From an uncultured Macellibacteroides sp. (GTDB lineage: Bacteria; Bacteroidota; Bacteroidia; Bacteroidales; Tannerellaceae), in NCBI RefSeq assembly GCF_963667135.1, contig NZ_OY762974.1, positions 1,674,001 to 1,738,000 on the forward strand: a stretch of DNA of 64,000 nucleotides, given 5' to 3'. How positions within the stretch are numbered: position 1 is the first letter of the stretch; each line of letters opens with the position of its first letter. The notes beneath the pieces are model-generated. The model had not been told where the DNA came from and did not search any database. It was given only the letters and a program-made list of their open reading frames with translations. Of this stretch, positions 20,387-30,337 are shown in pieces. The position numbers were made by a program, and so were the translations under genes.

Positions 20387-20440
20387 GACATATGTCGGCA
20401 AGTATGACGATATATGTCATTATCCTTAACGACATATATC
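20387..20440 (+). promoter_or_regulatory. Three phased palindromic sites
   Basis: GACATATGTC at 20387, GATATATGTC at 20409 and GACATATATC at 20431 are spaced exactly 22 bases apart. The first is a perfect palindrome, and the second and third are reverse complements. The regular two-turn phasing looks like an operator array, but the regulator and the target are unknown. Confidence 0.4.
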
Positions 20441-20557
20441 AATATCGTTGATTACAGATGTAGAACGAATAGATGTTGCCTGTTTTGGAACCAGACTCTG
20501 GAGTATTTGAATTAAATTCCTCAAGTATTCCCTCATAAAAAAGGCTTAACCGCGTAA

Positions 20558-20653
20558 GATTTCTATCTATATTATCATGCTCAGGAAGCCAATGATGAAA
20601 AGGCTAACTTCGATCCGAAAGAGAATGGAAATCCTTTTCAAAATATATTTTGA
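20558..20653 (+). pseudogene. Possible C-terminal remnant of a lost gene
   Basis: After a stop at 20555, a short frame reads DFYLYYHAQEANDEKANFDP and then KENGNPFQNIF before a stop at 20651-20653. The hydrophilic, compositionally protein-like sequence looks like a protein tail left after a deletion, but it is short and could be chance. The family is not recognised. Confidence 0.3.
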
Positions 20654-20768
20654 ATCATTTGTACACAACTTTGTATCAAATTTTCTATTCCCCCAAGGCA
20701 ACTGTCACTAAATTTGCAGGTCATGCCTTTATTAACATTAATACAGCTCGTCTGTGAGCTTCTTTTTT

Positions 20769-20776
20769 TATATTTG
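20769..20776 (+). promoter_or_regulatory. Candidate -7 element for the HTCS gene
   Basis: TATATTTG matches TAnnTTTG and lies 22 bases before the ATG at 20799. Confidence 0.45.
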
Positions 20777-20798
20777 TATAAATACTTTCTACAGAATT

Positions 20799-23519
20799 AT
20801 GAAAAATCCGTTTGTTTATCTGCTAATGCTTTGTCCATTCTTCTTTTCTTGTTCCGATGTAAAGGAGGAGGAGCCGTATGTGATTGCCTTTTCGCAGTGT
20901 ATGATGGACGATGTTTGGCGCCAGGCCATGCTGTTGGAGATGAATATTGAGGCTTCCAACTATAATAACATACGAATCGTAATTGCAGATGCCAAGGAAA
21001 GCAATAAAACCCAGATTGAACAAATTCAGCAATTCATCGACCAAAAAGTGGACGTGCTTATCATTTCACCTAATCAATCGGACTCCATAACGCCCATTGC
21101 TGTTGAAGCTTATAGAAAAGGGATTCCTACAATTATTGTTGATCGGAAAATCGGTTCCGACGAATATACAACGTATGTTGGAGGGGATAGTTACGAGATT
21201 GGCCGGATAGCGGGCGAATACGCAAGTTCTTTCCTTCCTGAAAATGCAACCATTGCCGAAGTGTGGGGAACCAAACTGTCTTCTCCGGCGCAGGAAAGGC
21301 ATTTGGGCTTTATAAACGGACTGAAAAAGAAGAATGTAAATATCAAGACGGTGGTTGGGAATTGGCGGAGAGGCGTAGCAAAAAAAGAAGTATCACAATT
21401 AAAAAATTTTGAAGACATTGATCTGGTTTATGCTCATAATGATGTTATGGCCCTGGGAGCAAGAGAGGCTATCTATGAGAGAGATTCGGCGTTGGTTTCA
21501 AAAATTACATTTCTTGGCGTTGATGCGGCTTTCGGAAAAGGGGCAGGACTTGAAGCGGTGGCAAACGGGATGTTAACAGCCTCTTTTCTATATCCCACAG
21601 GAGGCGATCAGGTAATACGTGTTGCCATGAAGATTTTGAATAAAGAACAAACGGACAAGAAATATATATTAAATACGGCTGTAGTAGAAAAAAACACAGC
21701 CAGAACATTGTTATTGCAGTCGGATCAGTTAATCAATTATCAAAACAGAATTGAACAACAAAAAAGAAATATTGATATGTTGTTCCAAAAATTCAGTATG
21801 TTGCGTCATTCACTATTCGTGATATTGTCTTTACTCGGATTACTGTTGTTTTTTGTGATCTACATATTTTATATAAACCGAAAAATTAACAAAAAGAATA
21901 TACAGCTTAATATCAAAAACAGGGAATCGGAAGAACAACAGCAAAAACTGATTTGCCTGAATGAGAAAATAGAACAGGTTACTGCTCAGAAACTCCAGTT
22001 TTTCACGAATGTATCGCACGAGGTTCGTACTCCGCTTACATTGATTGTAGGTCCGCTTGAAAAATGGTTAAAATCGACCCCCGATTCTCCCTTACTAACC
22101 GATTTGAAGCTGATGAAGAAGAATGCCGACAGATTGATGCGCGTGATCAATCAATTGTTGGATTTTCGCAAGATTGAAAATGATAAAATGGGTCTGAATA
22201 TTAGTCAGGTCGACTTAGTTTCCTTTACAGATAACGTGAAGTCTCTTTTTGAAGACATGGCTGCATCGAAGGAGATAACGTACGAATTTAAATCGGAAAT
22301 GTCGGCTTGTGAAGTCTGGATTGATCGTGATAAGATGGAAAAAGTCCTAACCAATCTTTTGTCCAATTCATTTAAATTTACGCCAGCAGGAGGTAAAATA
22401 GGTATTCATATTATGGAAGATGCCGGCAAAGTTTTTATCTCTGTGCGCGACAATGGAATTGGCATCAGTAATGATAAAATAGATAAGATATTTGACCGTT
22501 TTTATACGGAGGGAGCTCCATTGACGGGTACCGGAATCGGATTGCATCTTACACAGGAATTCATAAAAATGCATCATGGACAGATTGTGGTGGATAGCGT
22601 ACCCAATGAATACACGGTCTTTACTGTGGAGCTGCAAAAAGGCAAAGACCATCTGATTGATTCCTGTTCGGTCGAACAACCGGATGTTTTGTATAACTCG
22701 GTTACGGATACGATGAATGTGGAATTGCAGGATGATTTATTAGCAAGAAAATATAACTATACTATATTGGTGGTAGAGGATGACCCTGATATTCAGCAAT
22801 ACATTCAATCGGAATTTTCCTCTAATTTTACAACCTTACAGGCAAAGAATGGTAACGAAGCGCTTGCAATTCTCAGAACAGAAAACGTGTCTCTTGTTTT
22901 AAGCGATGTATTGATGCCGGAATTAAATGGATTTGAATTGTGCCGGAGAATTAAATCGGATGCCGATTTATCCCATACCCCGGTTATTTTACTTACAGCG
23001 CTAACGGACGACAGTCAAAGGGTATTTGGAATTTCTGAAGGGGCAGATGATTATATTCAGAAACCTTTCGATATTGATTTTGTGAAAGTGAAGATTATCC
23101 GATTGCTGGAAGAGAGAAAACGGCTTCAAAAGAGATTTATGCAAACAATGCAAGCAGGAGGTATTCCCGTGATTGCAACAGATTCAAAGATAGAGAGTCT
23201 GGATGAGGTATTTATGCGGAAGTTTATTGATTTATTGGACAGTTCGTATGAAAATACGGATCTTAATGTAGAAAAAATCAGTGAAGAATTAGGAATATCC
23301 CGTGTGCAGCTCTATCGGAAAGTAAAAGAGATTTCGGGCTTGTCGCCTGTCGATTACCTCCGGAATTTTCGGTTAAGCAAAGCGGCCACATTACTTAATC
23401 AGAAAAGATATTCTGTTAGTGAAGTCGCTTATAGAGCAGGCTTTTCTTCTCCTGCCTATTTTGCCAAGTGTTTTAAGTCCGTTTTTAATATGACACCCTC
23501 CGAGTATATCTCAGAATGA
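20799..23519 (+). CDS. Hybrid two-component regulator with periplasmic sugar-binding sensor
   Basis: One-protein two-component system of 906 residues. I start at ATG 20799, where a signal sequence ending in FFFSCSD begins. Domain order: periplasmic-binding-protein (LacI/ribose-type) sensor (about 25-320), membrane helix (about 335-357), HisKA with His407 in NVSHEVRTPL, HATPase (DNGIGIS, then GTGIGLHLT), receiver with Asp703 in SDVLMPELNG and its VVEDDPD acidic pair, and a C-terminal AraC-type helix-turn-helix (about 800-906). The same architecture is found in the Bacteroides thetaiotaomicron fructose sensor BT1754. With GH32 and fructokinase genes next to it, fructose is the likely inducer. 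The cysteine in the signal region could be lipidated. Confidence 0.93.
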   Translation: MKNPFVYLLMLCPFFFSCSDVKEEEPYVIAFSQCMMDDVWRQAMLLEMNIEASNYNNIRIVIADAKESNKTQIEQIQQFIDQKVDVLIISPNQSDSITPIAVEAYRKGIPTIIVDRKIGSDEYTTYVGGDSYEIGRIAGEYASSFLPENATIAEVWGTKLSSPAQERHLGFINGLKKKNVNIKTVVGNWRRGVAKKEVSQLKNFEDIDLVYAHNDVMALGAREAIYERDSALVSKITFLGVDAAFGKGAGLEAVANGMLTASFLYPTGGDQVIRVAMKILNKEQTDKKYILNTAVVEKNTARTLLLQSDQLINYQNRIEQQKRNIDMLFQKFSMLRHSLFVILSLLGLLLFFVIYIFYINRKINKKNIQLNIKNRESEEQQQKLICLNEKIEQVTAQKLQFFTNVSHEVRTPLTLIVGPLEKWLKSTPDSPLLTDLKLMKKNADRLMRVINQLLDFRKIENDKMGLNISQVDLVSFTDNVKSLFEDMAASKEITYEFKSEMSACEVWIDRDKMEKVLTNLLSNSFKFTPAGGKIGIHIMEDAGKVFISVRDNGIGISNDKIDKIFDRFYTEGAPLTGTGIGLHLTQEFIKMHHGQIVVDSVPNEYTVFTVELQKGKDHLIDSCSVEQPDVLYNSVTDTMNVELQDDLLARKYNYTILVVEDDPDIQQYIQSEFSSNFTTLQAKNGNEALAILRTENVSLVLSDVLMPELNGFELCRRIKSDADLSHTPVILLTALTDDSQRVFGISEGADDYIQKPFDIDFVKVKIIRLLEERKRLQKRFMQTMQAGGIPVIATDSKIESLDEVFMRKFIDLLDSSYENTDLNVEKISEELGISRVQLYRKVKEISGLSPVDYLRNFRLSKAATLLNQKRYSVSEVAYRAGFSSPAYFAKCFKSVFNMTPSEYISE

Positions 23520-23578
23520 TAGAAAAGTCTTATTGTATTTCTTATACAAATGATACCACCTTGTTTCGATTGTTATAA

Positions 23579-23601
23579 AACCAATTGATTGGTTCTTTTT
23601 T
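23579..23601 (+). terminator. Weak terminator after the HTCS gene
   Basis: AACCAAT (23579-23585) and ATTGGTT (23588-23594) form a tight hairpin followed by CTTTTTT, 60 bases after the HTCS stop. The short loop makes it uncertain. Confidence 0.4.
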
Positions 23602-23692
23602 ATAACTATTTTGATTGTTTCTGATTCAGATTTTATAAGGGAATTTTTAAGTATGGTCTAATATTGCATCCTAATTAATTCTAAATAGTAAT

Positions 23693-26600
23693 ATGATGAA
23701 GTCACAATCTTTCAAATGGAGTCTGCTTTTAGCTCTGTTTTTTTGGACACAGATGTCCATTGCTCAGCAAATACCTATTCAAGGTGCTGTTGTTTCTGAT
23801 ACTGATAAACTCCCCATTATTGGAGCTTCTGTTATTGAAAAAGGAACCACCAACGGAACTATTACCGACCTTGATGGTAATTTTTCGTTGAATGTAACAC
23901 CGGGGAGTATCATTTTGATTAGCTATGTAGGATATCTTACTCAAGAACTCCCGGCTAAAGGTCTTCCAAAACAAATTATTTTAAAAGAAGACGCGAAGGC
24001 ATTGTCTGAGATTGTTGTTACCGGATACTCAACCCAGAAGAAGGCAGACCTTACCGGATCGGTAGCTGTTGTTAAAATGGATGATATAGAAAATATTAGT
24101 ACCGGGAATGCCATGAAATCGTTACAAGGCCGGGTTCCGGGTGTATTTATTCAATCAAGTGGAGCACCAGACGGCGGAGCAACAGTTCGCATACGAGGTA
24201 TCGGCACGTTAGGAAATAACGATCCTCTTTACATTATCGACGGAGTACCAAGCAAGAGATCTATGAATGAACTTTCGTCGACAGATATTGAGTCCATTCA
24301 AGTACTTAAGGATGCTTCTTCTGCCAGTATTTACGGATCCAGAGCTGCAAACGGGGTTGTTATCGTAACTACTAAAAAGGGAAAGAATAATGAAACGAAA
24401 GTTGATTTCCGGGCATCCTTAACTGCACAGGATTATTCAAAATCATTGGATCTGCTGGATGCAGAAGAAAGAGGTATGGTTCAGTGGCGTGCCGCGATGA
24501 ATGATGGCGTTAATCCGAATTTTGGAGTATATAATTTTGAATGGCACGGAGATGCCGCCTCTGGGTATGCACTTGATAAAGTAATCATGCCGGAATACCT
24601 GGATCAGCAAAAAACAATGAAACCGGCCAATACAAATTGGATGGATGAAGTTGGGCGTACCGGATTGACACAGAATTATAATGTGACACTTTCAACAGGT
24701 ACACAAAAAGGACGGGCCCTTTTTTCCCTGGACTATTTCAACAATCTTGGTACTGTAAAAGGAACTGAATACGATCGGTTTACTGCTCGTATAAACTCTG
24801 ACTACTCATTGATAAATGATAAATTGAAGATCGGAGAGAATTTTTCGATTTCCAAAATGCGTAAATCGTTGATTAATGCGCAAAGTATTTTGAATATGAC
24901 CCACGAAATACAACCTATTATTCCTGTATATACGTTGGATGGAGGTTGGGGTGGTCCTGTTGCCGGGATGAGCGACAGACACAACCCGGTTCGCATTATT
25001 GAAGATAATAAGCAAAATCATGAAGATGTGGTTCGCTTGTTTGGAGATGTGAACCTGGATCTTGAAGTGATTAAGAATTTACATTTCAGATCGAAGTTTG
25101 GAATCGACTATACTGGTTACTGGCAGAGAAATATGCAGCTTACCTATGTTTCCGGTTTTATGTCGGAATCGACAAACCGGCTTGATAATTCAGCCAATTA
25201 TGGAGGTAACTGGATTTTAAGTAATACGCTGAGTTACAATTTCGAATTGGGTAAAAACGTAGTAGACGTAATGGGAGGTCAGGAAATGATGAAGTATTCA
25301 TTCAATGCTATATCGGCCGGCCGGGATGTATTTGCTTCGGAAGATCCGGATTATATGTATTTGGACGCAGGCGAGTCTAACAAAAGAAATGCAGGTTCGG
25401 CAACTGCCTATTCGTTACTTTCTTATTTTGGAAAGATTAATTACAGTTTTGATAATCGTTACCTGATTTCCGCAACGGTACGTTATGATGGCTCTTCCAG
25501 ATTCGGGGCAAACAACCGTTATGGTACATTTCCTGCATTTTCATTGGGCTGGAGATTGAGTGAAGAGTCGTTTTTCAAAGCCGCATTTCCAGGCGTGTCT
25601 GATTTGAAACTGCGTTATGGATGGGGACAAACAGGTAACCAGGAGATTGGTGATTTTGCTTCTCCTGCTTTATACCAGGCTCTATATGGATCAGACCCAA
25701 CATGGGACAGCGATCATGGAACAGCATACGACATAACCGGAACAGGTACCGGAGATTTGTTATCGGGCTATCGTCGTACTCAACAGATGAATGCAGACCT
25801 GAAATGGGAGACTACAACGCAGAATAATATCGGTTTGGATTTTGGATTTCTTGATCAAAAGATTTCAGGCTCGTTTGATTATTTTACAAAAAGTACGAAA
25901 GATATCCTTATTAATCCTCCTTACATTGCAACTATTGGAGAAGGTGGCAGTCGTTGGGTAAATGGAGCAACACTTGAGAATAAGGGTTTTGAGTTTATTC
26001 TTTCGTATAACGAGAAAATTGGCGAAGTAGGACTAAATATCACGGGTAACATATCAAGTTATAAAAACAAGGTGGTAAAATTACCGGAAGATGTTATTAA
26101 CTCGTATGCTGGAAACGGAAACGATCAGACTATTTTAGGGAGACCTTTAAATTCAATGTTTGGCTACGTGGCAGATGGTATTTTCCAAAATCAGGCAGAG
26201 GTGGATGCGCATGTTGTACAAACTGGAAAAGGGATTGGCCGACTTCGTTTTAAAGACGTAAATGAGGATGGAAAAATCAACGATGAAGACAGAACCTGGT
26301 TAGGTGTGGCAGATCCCGACTTTATTTATGGTTTGAATGTGGCTGTTAACTGGAAGAACTTTGATTTCAGCATGTTCTGGAATGGACTTGTAGGATATAA
26401 TGTGAATAATGAAGTTAAGAGATATACTGACTTTATAAGTTTCTTTGGCGGTCATAATTATGGAACAAGAACATTAGATGCCTGGACGCCTCAAAATAGC
26501 TCGTCAACGATTCCGGCATTGTCGTTAAATGACAATAATTACGAAAGCCGTTACTCTTCTTATTTTATTGAAAATGCTTCTTACCTAAAACTTGCCAATA

Positions 26601-26803
26601 TGGAGATCGGATATACAATTCCCGAGCATCTTTTAAAGGCGGTTTATATGAAAAATGCCCGAATTTATGTAATGGGACAGAATTTACTGACAGTTAAAAA
26701 ATCATGGGGCGACGATGCGTTTACCGGGGTAGATCCGGAGACACCTAATTTGTCTTATCCGATTCCTTTCTCAGTAACTTTTGGTGTGAATGTAACTTTT
26801 TAA
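23693..26803 (+). CDS. SusC-like TonB-dependent fructan transporter
   Basis: Outer-membrane importer of 1036 residues. Signal peptide (SLLLALFFWTQMSIAQQ) is followed by a CarboxypepD_reg-like domain (about 28-105, GASVIEKGTTNGTITDLDG), a plug (IVVTGYSTQKKADLTGSVA, DPLYIIDGVPS, SIYGSRAANGVVIVTTK) and a beta-barrel ending in FGVNVTF. It has no STN domain, which agrees with control by the HTCS instead of an ECF/FecR system. The ATG at 23696 is an equally possible start. SusD follows after 11 bases. Substrate assignment to fructans rests on the neighbouring GH32 and fructokinase genes. Confidence 0.94.
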   Translation: MMKSQSFKWSLLLALFFWTQMSIAQQIPIQGAVVSDTDKLPIIGASVIEKGTTNGTITDLDGNFSLNVTPGSIILISYVGYLTQELPAKGLPKQIILKEDAKALSEIVVTGYSTQKKADLTGSVAVVKMDDIENISTGNAMKSLQGRVPGVFIQSSGAPDGGATVRIRGIGTLGNNDPLYIIDGVPSKRSMNELSSTDIESIQVLKDASSASIYGSRAANGVVIVTTKKGKNNETKVDFRASLTAQDYSKSLDLLDAEERGMVQWRAAMNDGVNPNFGVYNFEWHGDAASGYALDKVIMPEYLDQQKTMKPANTNWMDEVGRTGLTQNYNVTLSTGTQKGRALFSLDYFNNLGTVKGTEYDRFTARINSDYSLINDKLKIGENFSISKMRKSLINAQSILNMTHEIQPIIPVYTLDGGWGGPVAGMSDRHNPVRIIEDNKQNHEDVVRLFGDVNLDLEVIKNLHFRSKFGIDYTGYWQRNMQLTYVSGFMSESTNRLDNSANYGGNWILSNTLSYNFELGKNVVDVMGGQEMMKYSFNAISAGRDVFASEDPDYMYLDAGESNKRNAGSATAYSLLSYFGKINYSFDNRYLISATVRYDGSSRFGANNRYGTFPAFSLGWRLSEESFFKAAFPGVSDLKLRYGWGQTGNQEIGDFASPALYQALYGSDPTWDSDHGTAYDITGTGTGDLLSGYRRTQQMNADLKWETTTQNNIGLDFGFLDQKISGSFDYFTKSTKDILINPPYIATIGEGGSRWVNGATLENKGFEFILSYNEKIGEVGLNITGNISSYKNKVVKLPEDVINSYAGNGNDQTILGRPLNSMFGYVADGIFQNQAEVDAHVVQTGKGIGRLRFKDVNEDGKINDEDRTWLGVADPDFIYGLNVAVNWKNFDFSMFWNGLVGYNVNNEVKRYTDFISFFGGHNYGTRTLDAWTPQNSSSTIPALSLNDNNYESRYSSYFIENASYLKLANMEIGYTIPEHLLKAVYMKNARIYVMGQNLLTVKKSWGDDAFTGVDPETPNLSYPIPFSVTFGVNVTF

Positions 26804-26814
26804 TTGATAGAATT

Positions 26815-28536
26815 ATGAAAACGATACAATATATACTTACATGCTGCTCTTTGTCGGCAGTCCTTTTCTCCTGTGATTCGTTCTTGGATGAGAATCCAAA
26901 AGGTGTATTAAGCAATGAACAACTAAATACTCCGGAGAATGTGGAGAAAATGGTCATTGCGGCTTATTCAAGTCTGGGAAATGATCATTATACTGAACCA
27001 AACAGTCCCTGGCCTTATGGTGATCTTCGTTCGGGTGATGCTTACAAAGGAGGTGCCGGAACCGGGGATATGCAGGAATTCCACTTTTACGAAACATTTA
27101 CCTATCTGAGGGATGATATTGGTTTGTTGGACAGCAAATGGTACAAAGAATATGTAGACATTTCGAGGGCAAATAATGCTTTAGCCAGATTGAACACCAT
27201 TGATGAGGCCGATTTTTCCAAAAAGACGACACGGATTGCTGAAATGCGTTTCTTGCGCGCTCATTATTATTTTGAACTGAAACTGTTGTTTAAACAGATT
27301 CCTTACATAGACGAAAATGTACCGGTTGAAGAGTATATTAATGTCTCCAATGTTGAACTTACGAGTCAGCAGCTATGGGATAAAATTATAGAAGAGTTCC
27401 GTTTTGCAGCTCAAACCCTGCCCGAGAATAATGCAGAAATTGGGCGCGCCAATAAGTGGATGGCCAAGGCCTATCTTGCTAAGGCTTTATTGTATGCAGC
27501 CTACGAACAAGACGAAAAGCATAACGTAACGAATATAAACAAGGAAAAGCTAACTGAGATTGTTAGTCTGACTAACGAGATAATTGGTTCGGGTAAATAT
27601 GCCTTAAATGCCGATTATGCTGATAATTTTCTTTGTGAAACAGAAAATAGCAAAGAATCTGTTTTCGCCGTTCAACATTCCAGAAATGATGGAACTTTAC
27701 ACGGACGTCTGGATTGGGGAGCTATGCTAAACTATCCGATGAACCCGGAATATGGATGCTGTGGTTTTCATCAGGCATCTCAGAATTTGGTGAATGCTTT
27801 CCAGACTGATGATAAGGGATTGCCAAAGTTTGCCGACTTTAATAGTAAGAACCTGAATACGCCGGATGATTTATTGGAAAATAATGTTGATCCACGATTG
27901 AATCATACAGTGGCTATCCCCGGACTTCCGTACAAGTATAATCCTGAATTTATTTTTGAAGCCTGGTGGAACCGTCAGCCTGAAGTTTATGGATCTTTTA
28001 TGTCATTAAAGGAAGTTGTTTTACCGGATTGTCCTTGTTTTGAAAAGGTAAATCCCTTTATGTCCAGTTCAAAAAACAGAGATATTATCCGCTTCGATGA
28101 TGTGCTGTTGTGGAAAGCAGAGGCTCTGATTGAGCTGGGACGTGAAACAGAGGCATTGCCTGTAATCAATTCCATACGCGAAAGAGCTGCCAATAGTACC
28201 GCCCGTTTAGTCGATGTACAAGGCGATCCTACAGGCAAGTTTGTAGTCGGCACCTATCAACCCGGAGTAAATTGTACCTGGACAAATGACTTTGCCCGTC
28301 AGGCACTACGTTGGGAACGCAGAATGGAATTTGCAATGGAGGGTGTCCGTTTCTTTGATCTGGTACGTTGGGGAATTGCCGCCGAGTATTTGAATAACTA
28401 TTTCACGGTCGAGAAAACAAGAAGGGAACATCTTCGTGAAGCAAAATTTACAAAAAACAGAGATGAATACTTCCCTATCCCCAAACAGCAGATTAATTTT
28501 AGTAAAAAGTTATATGTCCAGAATTATGGATGGTAA
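26815..28536 (+). CDS. SusD-like fructan-binding lipoprotein
   Basis: Surface glycan-binding lid protein of 573 residues paired with the SusC encoded 11 bases upstream. A lipoprotein signal ends at LFSC with the cysteine near residue 20 (CDSFLDENPKG is the usual mature start of this family). The SusD/RagB helical domains are recognisable by KMVIAAYSSLGND, RFLRAHYYFELKLLFKQIPY, DVLLWKAEALIELGRE and the C-terminal WERRMEFAMEGVRFFDLVRW. A hairpin at 28547-28580 separates it from the GH32 genes and may lower their expression relative to susCD. Confidence 0.94.
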   Translation: MKTIQYILTCCSLSAVLFSCDSFLDENPKGVLSNEQLNTPENVEKMVIAAYSSLGNDHYTEPNSPWPYGDLRSGDAYKGGAGTGDMQEFHFYETFTYLRDDIGLLDSKWYKEYVDISRANNALARLNTIDEADFSKKTTRIAEMRFLRAHYYFELKLLFKQIPYIDENVPVEEYINVSNVELTSQQLWDKIIEEFRFAAQTLPENNAEIGRANKWMAKAYLAKALLYAAYEQDEKHNVTNINKEKLTEIVSLTNEIIGSGKYALNADYADNFLCETENSKESVFAVQHSRNDGTLHGRLDWGAMLNYPMNPEYGCCGFHQASQNLVNAFQTDDKGLPKFADFNSKNLNTPDDLLENNVDPRLNHTVAIPGLPYKYNPEFIFEAWWNRQPEVYGSFMSLKEVVLPDCPCFEKVNPFMSSSKNRDIIRFDDVLLWKAEALIELGRETEALPVINSIRERAANSTARLVDVQGDPTGKFVVGTYQPGVNCTWTNDFARQALRWERRMEFAMEGVRFFDLVRWGIAAEYLNNYFTVEKTRREHLREAKFTKNRDEYFPIPKQQINFSKKLYVQNYGW

Positions 28537-28546
28537 ATAAATAGCT

Positions 28547-28580
28547 GGCAAACCAATTTTATTACTAATTTTGGTTTGCC
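28547..28580 (+). terminator. Hairpin between susD and the first GH32 gene (attenuator or weak terminator)
   Basis: GGCAAACCAA (28547-28556) pairs perfectly with TTGGTTTGCC (28571-28580). Only a weak T tract follows, so partial termination or RNA processing is more likely than a full stop. Confidence 0.5.
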
Positions 28581-28626
28581 TTAAAATCACACTTGTCAAT
28601 ATTATTAAATGCTTTACTATTTTATT

Positions 28627-30294
28627 ATGATTAAGACTAATCAATTTGTGTTAGGTTTTTTAGCTCTTTTACTTAGCGGAGCAGGCCAGATAAAGGCCGA
28701 CAGCCTGACGCTTAAAATTACAAAGAAATACCTGAATCTTCCGATATCCCATCAAATAGACAGGAACTTACTATCTATGAAGGTGGATGGAAAGACCGAG
28801 CGGAAGTTTGATATCCGTTTGGCTGCAGATAAGCCGGATTATTGGGTTTTCTGTGATATGTCTGAATATAAAAACAAAGACGTTACTATTGTATATCCCG
28901 GACCAGACGGTACATTAAACCAACTATATCAGGATGATGAGATAGCAGGAAAGGATAGTTTGTACAAAGAGCAAAACCGCCCTCAATTCCATTTTTCCAG
29001 TCGGAAAGGATGGAATAATGATCCAAACGGTTTGCTCTATTATGAAGGAGAATACCACCTGTTTTATCAACACAATCCGTATGAGCGTGAGTGGGGAAAT
29101 ATGCATTGGGGGCATGCCGTAAGCTGGGATCTAATACATTGGGAAGAGTTACCTGTTGCACTTTATCCGGATGAGCATGGTACTATGTTTTCTGGTTCGG
29201 TTGTTGTCGATTATAATAACACGGCAGGTTTTAATAAAGGAGATACCCCTGCTTTGGTTGCGATTTATACGGCCGATAATCCCGAGAAGGAAATTCAATG
29301 TATAGCATATAGCCTGGACAAAGGACGTAGCTGGAAAAAATACAGTAAAAATCCTGTAATCGATTCAAAAGCTAAATGGAATAGTAAAGATACGCGAGAT
29401 CCCAAAGTCTTCTGGCATAAACCGACAAACAGATGGGTGATGGTGCTGAATGAACGCGACGGGCACTCAATTTATAATTCGGATAATCTGAAAGACTGGA
29501 CATTTGAAAGTCACATCACCGGATTTTGGGAATGTCCGGAATTATTTGAATTGGCGGTCGACGGGAACGGGAACACTACCAGATGGGTAATGTACGGAGC
29601 TTCGGGTACTTATATGATCGGCTCGTTTGATGGTAAAAAGTTTACACCCGAAACTGGAAAACACTATTTTCTGACTGGAGCATCTTATGCTGCGCAAACG
29701 TTTACCAATATACCAGAATCCGATGGGCGACGAATTCAGATAGGATGGGGGCGTATTCAGTCCAAAGATATGCCATTCAATATGTTAATGCTATTGCCAG
29801 TCGAACTGTCCTTGCATACCACGAATAATGGAATTCGGATGTATAGTAAGCCGGTTAAAGAATTGGATCAACTCGAAAAAGAGGTTCAGCAGTGGCGTAA
29901 TTTAACCATCGATCAGGCGAATAACTATTTGAAGCCATATGCTGATGAACCATGCATGAGAATAAAAACAAAGCTAAAATTATCGCATGCCACCAGTGCC
30001 GGGTTAAAGCTATTCGGTCAGTCATTAGTCGATTATGACATGAATTTTAATTTGGTTAATGGAGTGTTCTATTCGCCGGATGATTTTTCCAGTATGGAAA
30101 TTGAGGCAGATATTATCATTGATAAAACTTCGGTGGAGGTTTTTATTGATGGCGGAGCCTATTCTTATTCATTTGAGAGAAAAGCTGATATGAATAATAC
30201 AAACGGTTTTCAGTTCTTTGGAAATAACATAGAGGTGCTGGATTTGAAAATTTGTACGATGAAGTCCATCTGGAACGTAGGGTTGCAAAAATGA
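28627..30294 (+). CDS. GH32 fructan hydrolase with N-terminal DUF4980-like domain
   Basis: Beta-fructosidase of 555 residues (levanase, inulinase or invertase type). ATG 28627 is chosen over 28609 because it gives a clean signal peptide (FVLGFLALLLSGAGQIKAD). Residues about 25-110 form the accessory N-terminal domain seen in some Bacteroidetes GH32 enzymes. The five-bladed propeller follows with nucleophile Asp132 in WNNDPNG, Asp258 in the RDP motif and acid/base Glu302 in WECPE. A C-terminal beta-sandwich module ends the protein (SVEVFIDGGAYSYS). WNND instead of the common WMND is a conservative change. Probably periplasmic, releasing fructose. Confidence 0.93.
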   Translation: MIKTNQFVLGFLALLLSGAGQIKADSLTLKITKKYLNLPISHQIDRNLLSMKVDGKTERKFDIRLAADKPDYWVFCDMSEYKNKDVTIVYPGPDGTLNQLYQDDEIAGKDSLYKEQNRPQFHFSSRKGWNNDPNGLLYYEGEYHLFYQHNPYEREWGNMHWGHAVSWDLIHWEELPVALYPDEHGTMFSGSVVVDYNNTAGFNKGDTPALVAIYTADNPEKEIQCIAYSLDKGRSWKKYSKNPVIDSKAKWNSKDTRDPKVFWHKPTNRWVMVLNERDGHSIYNSDNLKDWTFESHITGFWECPELFELAVDGNGNTTRWVMYGASGTYMIGSFDGKKFTPETGKHYFLTGASYAAQTFTNIPESDGRRIQIGWGRIQSKDMPFNMLMLLPVELSLHTTNNGIRMYSKPVKELDQLEKEVQQWRNLTIDQANNYLKPYADEPCMRIKTKLKLSHATSAGLKLFGQSLVDYDMNFNLVNGVFYSPDDFSSMEIEADIIIDKTSVEVFIDGGAYSYSFERKADMNNTNGFQFFGNNIEVLDLKICTMKSIWNVGLQK

Positions 30295-30337
30295 GCACAG
30301 ATTAACTTAATATGAACGTAGAGTAAAAACGATCTAT

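Larger units (their letters stand above)
20091..20798. other. Long intergenic region with repeats, phased palindromes and a gene remnant
   Basis: The 708 bases between the ECF gene and the HTCS gene hold a dispersed repeat (20131-20260), three 10-base palindromic sites spaced 22 bases apart (20387-20440), a 14-mer shared with the 63.6 kb region (20464-20477), a short coding-like remnant (20558-20653) and a candidate HTCS promoter (20769-20776). Confidence 0.6.
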
